From: Symbiodinium natans | Taxonomy: Eukaryota > Sar > Dinophyceae > Suessiales > Symbiodiniaceae | Assembly: GCA_905221605.1 (NCBI GenBank) | Contig: CAJNDS010000913.1 | Coordinates: forward strand, 302,158-366,157 | Direction of reading: 5' to 3' | Length of the DNA: 64,000 bases | Shown here: positions 1 through 11,105 of the stretch, in pieces | Position numbering within the stretch: the stretch's first letter is position 1 | Layout of the letters: the number at the start of each line of letters is the position of its first letter | Program-made: the position numbers and the translations under genes | The notes under the pieces: generated by a model | What the model saw: the letters and a program-made list of their open reading frames with translations, nothing else | Told to the model about the DNA's origin: nothing | Databases searched by the model: none

Positions 1-577
1 GACCTCGCGCACATAACATCCCTGACATCTCATGCGCAGACTTAGTCATGCAAACGGAGAAAGGGGACGGAGAACGGGTAATAACGGCTCGAAGGACCTT
101 GTGTCTGCAGCGGACCGGATGGCGTTGAGGATCGCAGGAATCCCCTGTGCCTGGAATAGGCCAGCCTCGCAACAGGTCACGGAAGCAAACTGCAAGCCAT
201 CCTGGTTCACTATGGTTCACTAGCCCTGCTCCTACCCCCTGCTCCCGGACCCGAAGCCATGCCCCCCCCCACGCACTGCCCGGTCCCTCCCACAACGTGG
301 GTTGCTGCCCCAAACGAAAGGCCTGGCACCGATATCTTCACACCAACTTGCACACCTCACGCACTCCGCCGCCCCGCCTGTCACGAAACTGTCGGCGTGC
401 GGGTTCACCCTACAAAGGCGCCTAAAATCCTAAAATAAATGGCTGCTGCGAGCGACCCAATGCCCCCACATGATCCTGTTCAGGGAGAATGAGACGGGGA
501 ACTGGGCCAATGATGTCAAAAGCAGGAGCACCAAAACTGCTCTCTCAATCATGTTTTACCTGACTAAACCAAATCTT
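1..577. other. No recognisable gene
   Basis: I see no protein-like exon, RNA gene or repeat unit here. Short open frames exist on the plus strand but have no family resemblance and a composition like random GC-rich sequence. Confidence 0.4.
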
Positions 578-1850
578 GCAGTGGGACACTAAGCAATCTT
601 ACGCCCCCATGAGAACTACTAGGTGGGACACTACAGCACATCCTGCTTCACGATGAGAACTATTGAATGGGACATTAACGTACATCCTGCGGTAGGATAC
701 TAAAACAAAACCTGCTTCCCCATGAGAATTATTGGGTTGGAGAGTAAAACAAATCCTACTTCCCCGTGAAACTATTGGGTAGGATAGGACACTAAAGCAA
801 ATCCTGTGGGGACACTAAAGCATATCCTGTGTCCGCATCAATACTAGGTGGGACACTAAAGCACATCTTGCGGTGGGACACTAAAGCAAAGCCTGCTTGC
901 CCATGAGAATTATTGGGTGGAATCACTAAAGAAGATCCTACTTCCCTGTGAGAACTACTGGGTGGGACGATGGGACACTAAAGCACGTATAACTTCCCGA
1001 TGAGAAGAACTGGGTGGGACACTAAAGCAAATTTTGCTTCCTCATGAGAACTACTGGGTAGGATACTAAAGCAAATCTTACTGAAATACATCCTGATAGA
1101 ACTGCTGGGTGGGACACTAAAGCAAATCCTGTAAAGCAAATCCTGTGGTGAGACACTAAAGCAAATCTTGCTTCTCCATGAGAAGGATAGGACACTAAAG
1201 CAAATCATACGGTGGGACACTAAAGCAAATCCGGCTTCCACATGAGAATACCTGGGTCGGACACTAAAGCAAAGCTTCACCATGAGAACTACTGGGTGAG
1301 AACACTAAAGAAAATCTTGCTTCCCATGAGAACTATTGGGTGGGATACTAAAGCAAATCCTGCGGTGGGACACTGAATTAAATGGCATGTATGTGTGTAT
1401 GTATGTACGTACGTATGATTGGATGCAAATCCTGCCTCCCCATGAGAACTACTGGGTGGGACACTAAGCAATCCTGCTTCGCATGAGAATTATTGGGTGG
1501 GATACTACAGAAAATCCTGTGGTGGGACACTAAAACAATCCTGTTTCCCCATGAGAACTACTGGGTGGGATACTTTCTTTCGGTGGGATACTAAAGCAAG
1601 TCCTACTTCCCCATGAGAATTATTGGGTGGGACACTAAAGCAAATCCTGCGGTGGGACACTAAAGCAAATCCTGCTTCCCCTGAGAACCGTGGGACACTA
1701 AAGCAAATCCTGCGGGGATACAGAAGCAAATCTTGCTTCCCATGGGAAGTACTAGATTTACAAGATGGGACACTAAAGCAGATCTTGCGGTGGGACGCTA
1801 AAGTAAAACCTTCCCCATGAGAACTAGTGGAGGGAAACACTAAAGGTCGC
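578..1850. repeat. Degenerate 44-bp minisatellite
   Basis: About 1.27 kb is built from a diverged unit of about 44 bp. One half is close to GGGACACTAAAGCAAATCC and the other close to CCCCATGAGAACTACTGGG. Shorter units of about 26 bp that lack the second half are interspersed. Units differ by substitutions and small indels, so the array is old. It lies just past the stop of the neighbouring minus-strand gene. Frames that cross it are repeat translations, not genes. Confidence 0.9.
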
Positions 1851-3190
1851 AAGCATGCACAACGCCAATGAAGATGCACTAAGTGGCAGGAGCAAAGCAA
1901 ACTGAGCTTTCTTGTGCCCATCTTCGCAGACTCCCAAGGATTCCCGGGCGACATCTGCCCGGAGAATGTCGTTTCTACACCTGGCAGTACATAAGTACTC
2001 GAGAGATCGGTGCAACCACCGAGCGGCCGGGTTCATGGGCGACAGCTGGATGGCGACGACTGCACCGCTCTTGTACGGCGAAGGTGCATGTCGCAAAAGT
2101 GCTGGACCTAGCAGATACCCAGAAGCAAGGGTGACAGCTGGGGCACCAATCAAGAACCTGCTCGCAGGCAAGAGCTCTCTGGCGTGCCACAATTGCTTGG
2201 CATCAGCAACCGTCCGACCATTGCAGCGCGTGCACGATTCACAGCATGAGCCACGTACACTGCCGATTTATCCTTGCCTCGATGCCAGCATGAAGGGTGC
2301 CAACACCCTCGCCAAGCAACACCAGCAGCACGACCACGAAGTACCATGGCAGCGCAGCATCTCTTTGAATGCGTTGTGTAATATCAATATGACTTACATC
2401 ACAGGCGCCTGTGCCAATGGAGCCCACGACTTGAATCGCCTTGAACTGCAGCGACGCACGTTCATCTTTTGAAATTGTGAAACGTAGATCCGGTGCGGTG
2501 TGCTGGGTCCTCTACTCACAACTGGCTTCAAGGGCATAATCCGGTACCGGACGGATTCTGGAGGGACGCACCAGTTTCACGTTGACAATCGCTTGGGCGA
2601 CACGCTCCAAGGCATGTTCGTAGTCACCATTCCTCCGCCGGCTGCCGCAGCCACTGCTGCGGTTCGCGACCTCCAGGAACTGCAGAACCGCCGCAAGCAG
2701 CCCAGATGGCTGCCGACTGATCGAAATGAGGCCCTCCTCTTGCAGCTTTTTGCAGCGCATGCTTGCCGGCAGGAGCTGGTTGTCAGGCGGCCTCCAGTCC
2801 TCGAGGATTGCGTTGCGCCAGAAAGCAGCCTCATTGTTCGCTCTGCTGCGGCAGACGTCTGCAAACGTGTGGCCACTGTTCTCCTGTTGACCCGCGCAAG
2901 CCAAGCGCTGAGCCTGTGCATCACCGCTCGCTTGCCTTTGCAATGGAAGAAGGCTTCCTTCAGCTCCATCCGGCCAAAATAAAATTGTGCAACTTTGCGA
3001 TACTTTTCGAGGATAACCTTGCCATCGGCGCTGGAATGCTGCAGCAGCGGAGGAGCACCTTGAGGCGAAGATGATGCCGGTGAGGCAATCCCAGACAAGC
3101 TGGACTTCCAGAAGCTTCTCACCAGTTGGGATTCCAGGCCCTCTTCTACGCACCAGACGCCAGACGCACCAGTCGAACTGTGTGGCCATC
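1824..3190 (-). CDS. Uncharacterised multi-exon gene
   Basis: I do not recognise the family. Several minus-strand blocks read like protein. About 3068-3160 gives GEKLLEVQLVWDCLTG. About 2890-3035 gives a helical, basic stretch with VILEKYRKVAQFYFGRMELK and AVMHRLSAWLARVNR. About 2690-2870 gives FWRNAILEDWRPPDNQLL. About 2270-2390 gives PWYFVVVLLVLLGEGVG, hydrophobic enough for a membrane segment, then TLHAGIE before a GC donor. About 1824-2240 gives TRCNGRTVADAKQLWHAREL and continues to a stop at 1824. Exon borders were not all resolved, and two overlapping frames stay open at 2.6-2.9 kb. The TLHAGIE exon resembles the histidine motif of the PPPDE peptidase next door (FHAGIE), but no matching Cys exon was found, so a second PPPDE gene is only a possibility. 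The N-terminal end is unknown. Confidence 0.5.
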
Positions 3191-3560
3191 GGCAGCAGTC
3201 ATTGCCAGCAAGCCGGCGTGTGCAGAGGAACGAGAAGACCAACATTCACCTGCAACGACAGGCTCGCAGGCTATACATTCCAGCGGAAGCACTACGAGGT
3301 TGTGTGGCCATTGTGGCACTTGCAGCTAAAAGTAGAGTCTTGGACGTTGGGAGCTTTTGATGTTGAAGCATGTTTAACGCAAAGATCTCCTCACAGGTGA
3401 CCCGGTCATCAGAACTCTAAGATCATGAGGGACTCTCATTCGGGAGGGCATTGCTTGGACCAAGCACAACATCTACGGACTGAGAGGCTGCCCGACAGAG
3501 CGGGAAAGAGAAAAGTTAGCTTTCCCCTTTCCCCCCCCCTCTCAGCCTGCTCTCACTCAC

Positions 3561-5741
3561 TCATCCAAGAGTGCAGACGCCACGGCATCCTGGGCCCGGC
3601 AATCTTTCCCTCATTGGGGGCAGCACGCAAAACGGCAATAAAACGCGCACAACCTGCGCTGGGCCCTGCACCACCTCTCCGGCCAACCTCAAGGACACCC
3701 AGCCTGCCGGAAATGTCACAGTGACTGGAAGCCTGCGGAAGCTCGGCACGAAGCTCAGCGCGAAGCTCGGCACCGGGCCTGGAATGCCATTGAGCCCCAA
3801 CCTCCTCTGAGGATATGTTGCCAAAATTCGGAAGGTGACGATGAAACAATATGAGGAACATGGAGCATGCCGCGTGGCTTAATCCGTCCTGCTGAAATCG
3901 TCAGCGAAATTGCAGCAGTTTCGCTCGAGCAGGTGGTAGGAGCGGGATGTGTACTCCTGCAAGGTCGGGACGGTTAGGAGCAGCCTGCCCCCAGTTTCCT
4001 CAGCACTTCTTACCTTCTCGAGCTCGAGCAGGACCACGGCCAGTGCTTCCTGTCCGCTCAAAGCTCAATCCGGCCTCAACATTAGGAGGCATGGACAACT
4101 CTGCTTGCGTTCATTGCCTCAGTGATGTTGATGTAGCCCAAGTGCACCTGGCTCTGCGCAGCTTCGGCCCCTGCTTTTCTACAACATGGTGCAGCACACT
4201 GAGTGTTTCTGAGCATTTCGAGCTTGCGACCGTCTGTCGGTAGCGGTGTTCATCATCACACCGCGGAGTACTCCGGTATACGCCGCACCTAAGAACTATA
4301 CTAGGATGGTGCCGCACGGTGCCCATGTCCAGCCAGCAATCCTCGCAGTTCAGCCAGGCCTTTCTCCCACAACGTAGGCAAATGCATACTCAACGCCATG
4401 CACCTTAGTATCAAGTAGCGCCTGACATGCTCTGAAAATGTCTTTTGAATCACGTCGCTAAGCACGGTCAAGTTGTCAGCTCCAGGCTTCGATCCCTGCA
4501 TGGAAGATGCCGCCCAGTCCCCATGACGGGGCCCATTGTGGCGCTAGGACCTTACACGGCATTGTGACAGCAGTCCAGATCAAATCGCACCGGGTCTCGG
4601 CCTGATTGAGCATGTGCATGGCGCTTCCCTGCGCATCACACAGTCGCGCGTGAGCCAATCAGCCCAATGACACTAACCCGATTGACTGATGTCAGCTGCA
4701 GGACGGAGTTCGATGGGTCATAGAATTGAATTGGCACTGCCATGCATGCTGTTGGCATTTTACTCGTGACCACATGCCTTGCCCCAACCTTGGCCCCCGA
4801 GTTGCTCTGGAGCTATTGGCAACATCTTACAAGTATCGCGGAACCTCACCACCAAACAGTGTCCCACAGGGATACATCCGCCGAGGCCTTTAGATCCAGG
4901 TCTAGGGAACCACTAGTAAGTGTACCCGCCCCTTACTTTGCGGGCGGGTTTTTTTTGGCCCAGAACCCTACCCCCCTCCCCCTACTCCCCGTAGCCTTCA
5001 CCAAGCGCCCACACCAAACAATACCATTTCTTGGGCCAGCCAAAGTGGGCGGGTGTGCCCGACAACCTCCCCCACCCCCCCCCCCTTACCCCCCTTCTCC
5101 CACAGCACCATCCAACCACTCCCCCTAACCCCCGAATAGCTTTCACCCGCCTACCCAAGCGCCCACTTAACAAACACAAACAATACCCTTTTGGGCCTGT
5201 CATAGTGGTGGGCGGGCGTGCCAACCCCAAACCGTAAACCCTCGGTACCCTTGCAGGAAGCACCTATCGGATCTAACGAATTTCTTCAACTCAAAGAGAA
5301 CACCTTTCTACCCTGGCGTCTAAAGGTTCGTCCAGCAGATTCTTACAAACTGCACATGGAACTGGATTGTCGAAACAGCCTAGGTTTATCTGCGAATGCC
5401 TGCAGAAACAGGCCATACATCGCGAAGGGGCACTTCGTGGAACTATTCCGTACACCGCTTCACGGTTGCACGACTGCGAAAAGGAAATGCTGCAGATTGC
5501 CTGAGCCGCCTGAACCACCTGAACACTGCGCCAACCGTGCCACAAATCCGGACACCCGCAGACACCACGTGAAAGTGCAGCCTACCTTTTGGCCTCCGGT
5601 GGACTTTCATGGACTTTCTCTAAGGGTTGGACAAAGTTCATGTCAAAGCCATGTCATTGCCCATGACACACTGTTCTGCAATTGCAAAGCCTTGCCGCAG
5701 TCGTAGACGTTGAGAAGCACGGGTGACCACGACAAGGACCT
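3561..5741 (-). CDS. PPPDE-family thiol peptidase (DeSI-like)
   Basis: PPPDE peptidases remove ubiquitin or SUMO-like modifiers using a His/Cys pair. Rejoined minus-strand exons: about 5741-5672 (VLLNVYDCGKALQLQN, the first beta strand), about 4556-4488 (WGLGGIFHAGIE, catalytic His), 4403-4360 (VHGVEYAFAYVVGE), 4288-4228 (CGVYRSTPRCDDEHRYRQTV), 4147-4118, 4049-4014, 3956-3889 (SYHLLERNCCNFADDFS, catalytic Cys in the family's RNC motif), 3804-3779 (RLGLNGIPG) and 3703-3561 (GWVSLRLAGE, then a tail to the stop). All junctions keep frame. Donors are GT, GC or GA; one is a textbook GTAAGA after 4014. The domain is about 150 residues, normal for the family, and both catalytic motifs are present. 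Intron 1 (5671-4557) contains a GC hairpin repeat. The 5' end is unsettled: an open frame continues to a Met at 6020 and may be extra N-terminus or UTR. Confidence 0.88.
4925..4947. repeat. GC-rich hairpin
   Basis: CCCGCCC and GGGCGGG arms flank a loop of nine to ten bases. It sits inside intron 1 of the PPPDE gene, next to the two-copy repeat at 4975-5229. Confidence 0.7.
4975..5229. repeat. Two-copy direct repeat in PPPDE intron 1
   Basis: Two diverged copies of about 95-110 bp (4975-5067 and 5119-5229) share CCAAGCGCCCAC, AACAATACC, TTGGGCC and GTGGGCGGG in the same order. The spacer is C-rich. No coding potential is seen. Confidence 0.75.
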
Positions 5742-6183
5742 CGTCAACAACGGCACGGCCGCGGGGTTCATGTGGGGCTTCCTTATGTCTTCTCCTTCCT
5801 GCTCCCTGCTGACGGGAACTTGTGCAGATTGATTAAACCTATTCCCTTGAATCCTCCTGAGTGACCAGACGAGAACAAAAAATCTAAAACCCCCTCTGTG
5901 CTCCAAGCAGGATGATTTCATCAAGGTTTCCCTGACGCGCCTCCGTGGTGATGGCGGTGCTGCCGGCGGGCAGGAAGCGGAGGCAGCATCCGAGGCGGCG
6001 CCCTCCGCGAGGGCTCGCAAGGTTTGGGTTTGTTGGGCCTTACAGGCTACAGCATGTGCCCAGCGACTATGCTTCCAGTTGTCCTATTGCCGGTCATGCT
6101 GATGCTCTCCCTCCGTGCCGCGACGCACATCCCATGGTGTTCGTTGGCCCAAGGCAGACAAGCGAGCGTCCCCCTCCTGGAGG
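5742..6183. other. Possible 5' region of the PPPDE gene
   Basis: A minus-strand frame stays open from 6020 into the first PPPDE exon and is Ala/Pro/Arg-rich. This could be N-terminal extension, 5' UTR or chance. Nothing else is recognisable. Confidence 0.35.
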
Positions 6184-6347
6184 CATACGCTCGATTTGGT
6201 TGAAACTTTGCCGGGTCCCCATTGCTCCTGACGCTCTTGGTTGAGGCTTTATTTCCCAGGACACCCCCGAAACGTTCAGCAACAAGCACGAAACTTCTAA
6301 CTTCGTCAAACAAAAATCGTTGCCAGCGCCCCCCCCCCCCCTCTGCA
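6184..6347. repeat. Dispersed repeat, left copy
   Basis: A block of about 160 bp sharing CCCCATTGCTCCTGA, CTCTTGGTTGA and AACTTCGTCAAACAAAAA in the same order with 8143-8276. The pair brackets the octamer tract and the tandem duplication at 6.5-8.0 kb. Confidence 0.8.
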
Positions 6348-6490
6348 GCCGTGATTTCCCCCCCCCCCCCACCCCCAAAAATGAATGATAGGAGCCGCGT
6401 ACCCGAATGATGCAGATTTGTGTTCCGTACACGGCGAACAAAAGGGATGCGATGCGGTGCACAGCACGTGAAGCTTTTCATCCTTCTCCA

Positions 6491-6826
6491 TCTCTATCTC
6501 TCTATCTCTCTATCTCTCTATCTCTCTATCTCTCTATCTCTCGATCTCTCAATCTCTCAATCTCTCAATCTCTCGATCTCTCGATCTCTCGATCTCTCGA
6601 TCTCTCGATCTCTCGATCTCTCGATCTCTCGATCTCTCTATCTCTCTATCTCTCTATCTCTCTATCTCTCTATCTCTCTATCTCTCTATCTCTCTATCTC
6701 TCTATCTCTCTATCTCTCTATCTCTCTATCTCTCTATCTCTCTATCTCTCTATCTCTCTATCTCTCTATCTCTATATCTCTCTATCTCTATATCTCTCTA
6801 TCTCTCTATCTCTCTATCTCTCTCTA
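6491..6826. repeat. (TATCTCTC)n octamer tract
   Basis: About 335 bp of an 8-bp unit, with an internal patch in which the A-containing step changes to CGATCTCT. Long open frames through it are repeat translations. Confidence 0.97.
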
Positions 6827-7990
6827 CTTGCATAGCATGCTCAATATCATTGCAGCTAGCTTCTGCTCGCAGGATGCTGTGGCAGTTTGCAGGTTCGAGG
6901 TGCAGCACTAGCGGAGCTGCCACCTCCTCCTCCCCCTCTTTCAGCGCCGTGAGGCCTTCGCTGGAGCATCTGCAGAGGTGGAGCCAAAGTGCTCTGCCGT
7001 GTCTGCTGCCTTTCAAAGTTGTGTCTTGGTCGAGGTTCTCTAGAATTCTTGGCTTGGCGAGTTTTCTACATAAAGCAAGCGTGTTCAGGGCAAATCTTCG
7101 TTCGCAGCTGCTGGGCAAGAAAGGGTACGGTTCTCCAGGGCGCCCTCGGAATCCTCAACATCATCACTTAAAGCCTGTGCTCGCAGAATGCTGGCAGTTT
7201 CCAGGTTGAAGGTCCTATCCTCCCACTCCCACTCCCACCGACGCCGTGAGGCCTCTGCTGGAGACGTGGGGTGGTTGTCTGCGGCGTCTTCGACCTTTTC
7301 AACGTCTTTTCGTGGTCGAGGTTCTCTAGAAGTCTTAGCTTGGCAGGTACTATGCAGCGTTTATAATAGTAGGGGTAGGGAACCCAACTATTTGGGGGTC
7401 TGTGTTAATTAGGGGTTCCCTACTTGCGTAGCATGCTCAACATCATTGCAGCTAGCTTCTGCTCGCAGGATGCTGTGGCAGTTTGCAGGTTCGAGGTGCA
7501 GCACTACGGGAGCTGCCACCTCCTCCTCCCCCTCTCCCCAGCGCCGTGAGGCCTTCGCTGGAGCATCTGCTGAGGTGGAGCCAAAGTACTCTGCGGTGTG
7601 ATCTGCCTTTTCAAAGTTGTGTCGTGGTCGAGGTTCTCTAGAATTCTTGGCTTGGCGAGTTTTCTACATAAAGCAAGCGTGTTCAGGGCAAATCTTCGTT
7701 CGCAGCTGCTGGGCAAGAAAGGGTACGGTTCTCCAGGGCGCCCTCGGAATCCTCAACATCATCACTTAAAGCCTGTGCTCGCAGAATGCTGGCAGTTTCT
7801 AGGTTGAAGGTCCTATCCTCCCACTCCCACTCCCACCGACGCGGTTGTCTGCGGCGTCTTCGACCTTTTCAACGTCTTTTCGTGGTCGAGGTTCTCTAGA
7901 ACTCTTAGCTTGGCAGGTACTATGTAAAGCGTTTACAATAGTAGGGGTAGGGAACCCAACTATTTGGGGGTCTGTGTTAGGGGTCCCCTA
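6827..7990. repeat. Tandem duplication of a 570-600 bp unit
   Basis: Copy A is 6827-7422 and copy B 7423-7990, both beginning CTTGCRTAGCATG and very similar, apart from a deletion of about 30 bp in B. Each copy is itself two diverged halves of about 300 bp, both starting near GCTCGCAGRATGCT and both containing TGGTCGAGGTTCTCTAGAA. A third partial start follows at 7991. No protein family was recognised in either strand. Confidence 0.92.
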
Positions 7991-8142
7991 CTTGCGTAGC
8001 ATGTGCGAGGCAAGCGTATTCAGGGCTTCTGACAGTGCAAATCTTAGTACTCTTTCTGCGCAAGAGATGGAGTTGCAAAATGCAACCTTCCTTTGAATTG
8101 CCCGGCCTCAAACGGTGCCCCCCCGGCCGCCACGCCCGGAAA

Positions 8143-8276
8143 CGCTCGAATTGGTTGAAAATCTTCGCCGGGACCCCATTGCTCCTGAAGCTCTTGGTTG
8201 AAGTTTTATCTCCCCGATTTTGGAACTTCCAACTTCGTCAAACAAAAACCGCTGCCAGCCCCCCCTTCTGCAGCCA
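8143..8276. repeat. Dispersed repeat, right copy
   Basis: Diverged second copy of the block at 6184-6347, same orientation. Confidence 0.8.
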
Positions 8277-8339
8277 GCACTTGGGAACGAAGGTTGCATG
8301 GGCTCGCCTCGCAATGGCTGCAATCTGCAAATGTCGTTA

Positions 8340-8400
8340 CAAATTTCGCCTCAGCATGTTTCGGCCTCCAACCGAGAGGCGTCCAGAACAAGCAAAAACC
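8340..8400. repeat. Dispersed repeat shared with 45.1 kb
   Basis: Contains GAGAGGCGTCCAGAACAAGC preceded by a similar CGCCTCRGC stretch. The same string and context occur at 45115-45180. It belongs to a genome-dispersed repeat of unknown class. Confidence 0.6.
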
Positions 8401-8851
8401 AAGTTGCGGCCCTCCCACCGCACCCCCCGCGACCGCCCCGCCAAGATCGCTTGGAGGATGCCGTTCCGTCGGCGGAAACCCTTTCTGGCTCCCTGGGCTC
8501 CTGAAACCTCCCCTAGAATCTGTGGCAACCCACCCCCATAAATTTCCTCGACCTTTTAGTCCCCCCCCGGTCCAACCCTCCCTGGTACCTACATAGCCTC
8601 AAGAATTTCGGGACTGCATGGAGGTTTTTTGGGACCCGCTTTGGAAGGTGGGACGTGGGCCGGTCCGCTGCCGGCGCGGGCAAGTGTTTACAATTACTGA
8701 GACTCAGCACCGGCAAGCCTTAACTCATAGTGTGATCGCAATGTGAGCAAATGCAGAACGCTGCGCTGAGGAACAATTCTGAAAAGCGAGGAACCGGTTC
8801 AAAGCCGCTCCAGTCGTCAATGCTCCAAGCATCTTGGTCCTTCAACTTTAA
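8401..8851. other. No recognisable gene
   Basis: C-rich sequence without convincing exons in either strand. Confidence 0.4.
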
Positions 8852-9110
8852 CTATGGCTGACAGACTCGACCATAATCCTTGGCCACACTTGCTATGACA
8901 GCAGCACCCACAGCCAGCGTCTTCCCCGCTGCGTTGATCAAGAACACAGCGCCCCAGCTCCTGCTGGTCACCCTCATCAGCCACGTTGAAGAACTCGCAG
9001 TCCAGATTCCGGCGCACAGGGTCTTCCTCAATGGACCTCGTTCGTTGTGCGAGAGCAGTCTTCCTTCTAGCAGACTTAAATGATTGTGCTAGCTTTCCAC
9101 GCTTGTCCAA
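8852..9110 (-). CDS. Uncharacterised C-terminal coding block, possible frameshift
   Basis: The upper part reads KLAQSFKSARRKTALAQ and then CEFFNVADEGDQQELG. The lower part, one base out of phase, reads AVFLINAAGKTLAVGAAVI and ends at a TAG at 8852. The second part is Ala/Val-rich and could be one membrane helix. Read as joined, the two parts look continuous, with one extra base near 8957. No room exists for an intron there, so this is either an assembly error, a pseudogene or a coincidence of two open frames. The family is not recognised. Confidence 0.4.
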
Positions 9111-9599
9111 GCATGTGCACGTGCCAGATATTGCGAAATGAGCTGAGCAGCGGCCTTGGAGACAACCCCTCCAGGACCTTCTGCTTTTTCTTCCTCCCCC
9201 CCCACCCCCGCCCCCAGCCCACCCCCCCGGGGGGAGTTCCCACTGCCATCGCTTCAGTTTCTTCGCCAGGGAGTCGGGCTTTGGGTCCGTAGAGAAAGCA
9301 GCTAGCAGGAAAGCTTGAGGTGAAGAGTGGTGGGTGCTTCAACCCGCAACAAAGCTCCTGTATCTGGGAGAGGGTGTGCCTGGAACTCGTCAGGTCTGCA
9401 GCGTTGACGTTTGGGGTTTGAGGTGTTCGAGTCGTGGACGGGTCAAAAGGACTCCCAGCCTGTAATGGCGACGTGTCACCCGCGGCATGCACTGACAAAT
9501 TCAGCTTGCGCAAAAAGCGCACGTGTAAAGCTTTGCGTCGCGTGCGGGTGAGGGGATACTTGCGAGTCAGGAAACGGGGAGGGTAACCTGTGAGGTGTG

Positions 9600-11105
9600 G
9601 GGGGAGGGGAAGCAGAAGCTCAGGCCGAGGCGGGTCGCATCGCGTTAAACTTACTGCTGCCTCTGCTTCGCACCCAAGAGGCTGCTGCTGCAGGGCTGCC
9701 GCCAGCACCGTCAGCTCGTTGTTTTGGGTCTCGGCCGGTTCCAGTCGCTGACATGAGCCGTCATACCTGGGTCCGATGTCAACTCGCGGAACTGCAAGGA
9801 GTCAACGTGCGGGACGTGTACACCACTTTGCAAGCTTGCTCTTTGAGTCGTCATGTCGGCAAATGTCAAGTACAAATCAGGCAAGCAGCTCGTGTTGAAG
9901 CTTCTCCAGGCTGCAGCGAGCGCCGCTGCATGCCCAACGCGCTTGCTGCAACTCTTCTTGGAGGGCTTGGCACCTTGGGCTTCGTGCTGTAAACACCCCA
10001 AATGCCATTGAGCTTGGAACCGTGAGGCAAGTCACTGTACGGACTGGGAGATCAGGGAGTCCTTGGCATCAAACAGCTCGCCATCTCTCTGGCAAAGCCT
10101 CGGTACAGGGCCGCGCCAGGGCCCATTTAAGCACTTCTTCCCCTGCCACTCTCCACTTCTCTCCACTGCTTACATCTGCTTACCAGTTCACTGCTCTTCA
10201 GAACACTCTTAGACCTGCAAGTATGGAGAACCCAGCTATAAACGAACCCATGCGAGTTGCAAAAACATGGAGATGCTCCTTTTCCTAAGCCCTGCGATTG
10301 AAAAGGTGGCAGAAACGCAACGACATGCCAAGACCGCAGCCCCCCTCATTCACACCAAGGGGCTCCTGCTCCAGCGCTGCTACCAAATCCATCAGATTAT
10401 TGTTTGCGGCCTCCAGCTCGACTTGCTTCTGGCACGTGTCCTCATACCTTATGTGTGACCCGAAAATTTGAATCCAGTGCTCGAGCGCTCCTCAAGATAT
10501 CTCATACATGCACTCACCACCACTGCCCTCCACGAAGCTTAGGGACAGTCCTGCAGCTTTCTGAGGATTTCTGAGGGACTTACGCCGGGCCGGCTAAACA
10601 CACAGTTGCCTGTGGGCCTGCAAAAAAACATCCTTTGAGGAGGTGCAGCGTGGGCGGGGATCTAAACCCTCAACCCTAAACCCCTCGCGTGTCCGGTCAA
10701 AGCCGAAGCTTGACAATGAAGCGTCAGCTAGCTTCTTCTGACTTTTCTGACCTGTGACCCCCCACGCACCTCATTTAAGTCGCTATTCGGAAAGGAGGAA
10801 ACCAAGATATGCGAAGTGATAGGATCCTGGCGCTAGTGGTTGACAGTCATGCCGACTCACCTTGACTTTTTACACATCTTTACACGCCGTTCAGGCCATT
10901 CTGGACACTCTCTGCTAGTTGTTGGTGTTAGGGCCCATGCTGGGCTTCCCGTTCCAAGTCTCGTGATTTGACCCCTGGCACCTAGCAGTGTAGAAGCTCG
11001 AGCATGCAAGGCTTCGCGTCATGCCGAGGGGCATGGATTTGAACTGTCGGGCGCGCTTCTCAGCTTCTTGCAGCGCGTTCCACAGAATTTCCACTTCCAC
11101 ATTCG
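9600..11105 (-). CDS. Uncharacterised coiled-coil protein, multi-exon
   Basis: Minus-strand blocks with heptad-like, Gln/Glu/Leu-rich sequence are spaced as exons. About 11105-11025 gives EILWNALQEAEKRARQFKS. 10751-10687 gives QKSQKKLADASLSSFGF, starting after ACAG. About 10455-10300 gives QKQVELEAANNNLMDLVAAL. About 10110-10050 gives CQRDGELFDAKDSLISQ. About 9965-9880 gives EELQQARWACSGARC and SLEKLQHELLA. About 9710-9640 gives TVLAAALQQQPLGCEAEAA. All suggest a long alpha-helical scaffold or structural protein. A telomere-like tract starts directly after the exon ending at 10687. Start, stop and most splice borders are not resolved, and it could be more than one gene. An open frame extends down to 9076 without family resemblance. 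Confidence 0.55.
10657..10683. repeat. Telomere-like tract at an intron start
   Basis: Degenerate CCCTAAA/CCCTCAA repeats on the plus strand. Read on the coding (minus) strand they form GGGTTTAGGG immediately after the exon that ends at 10687. Confidence 0.7.

Noticed and set aside
6407-6911. Open frames rich in SLYLSI
   Set aside because: Octamer satellite read in frame; no flanking protein context.
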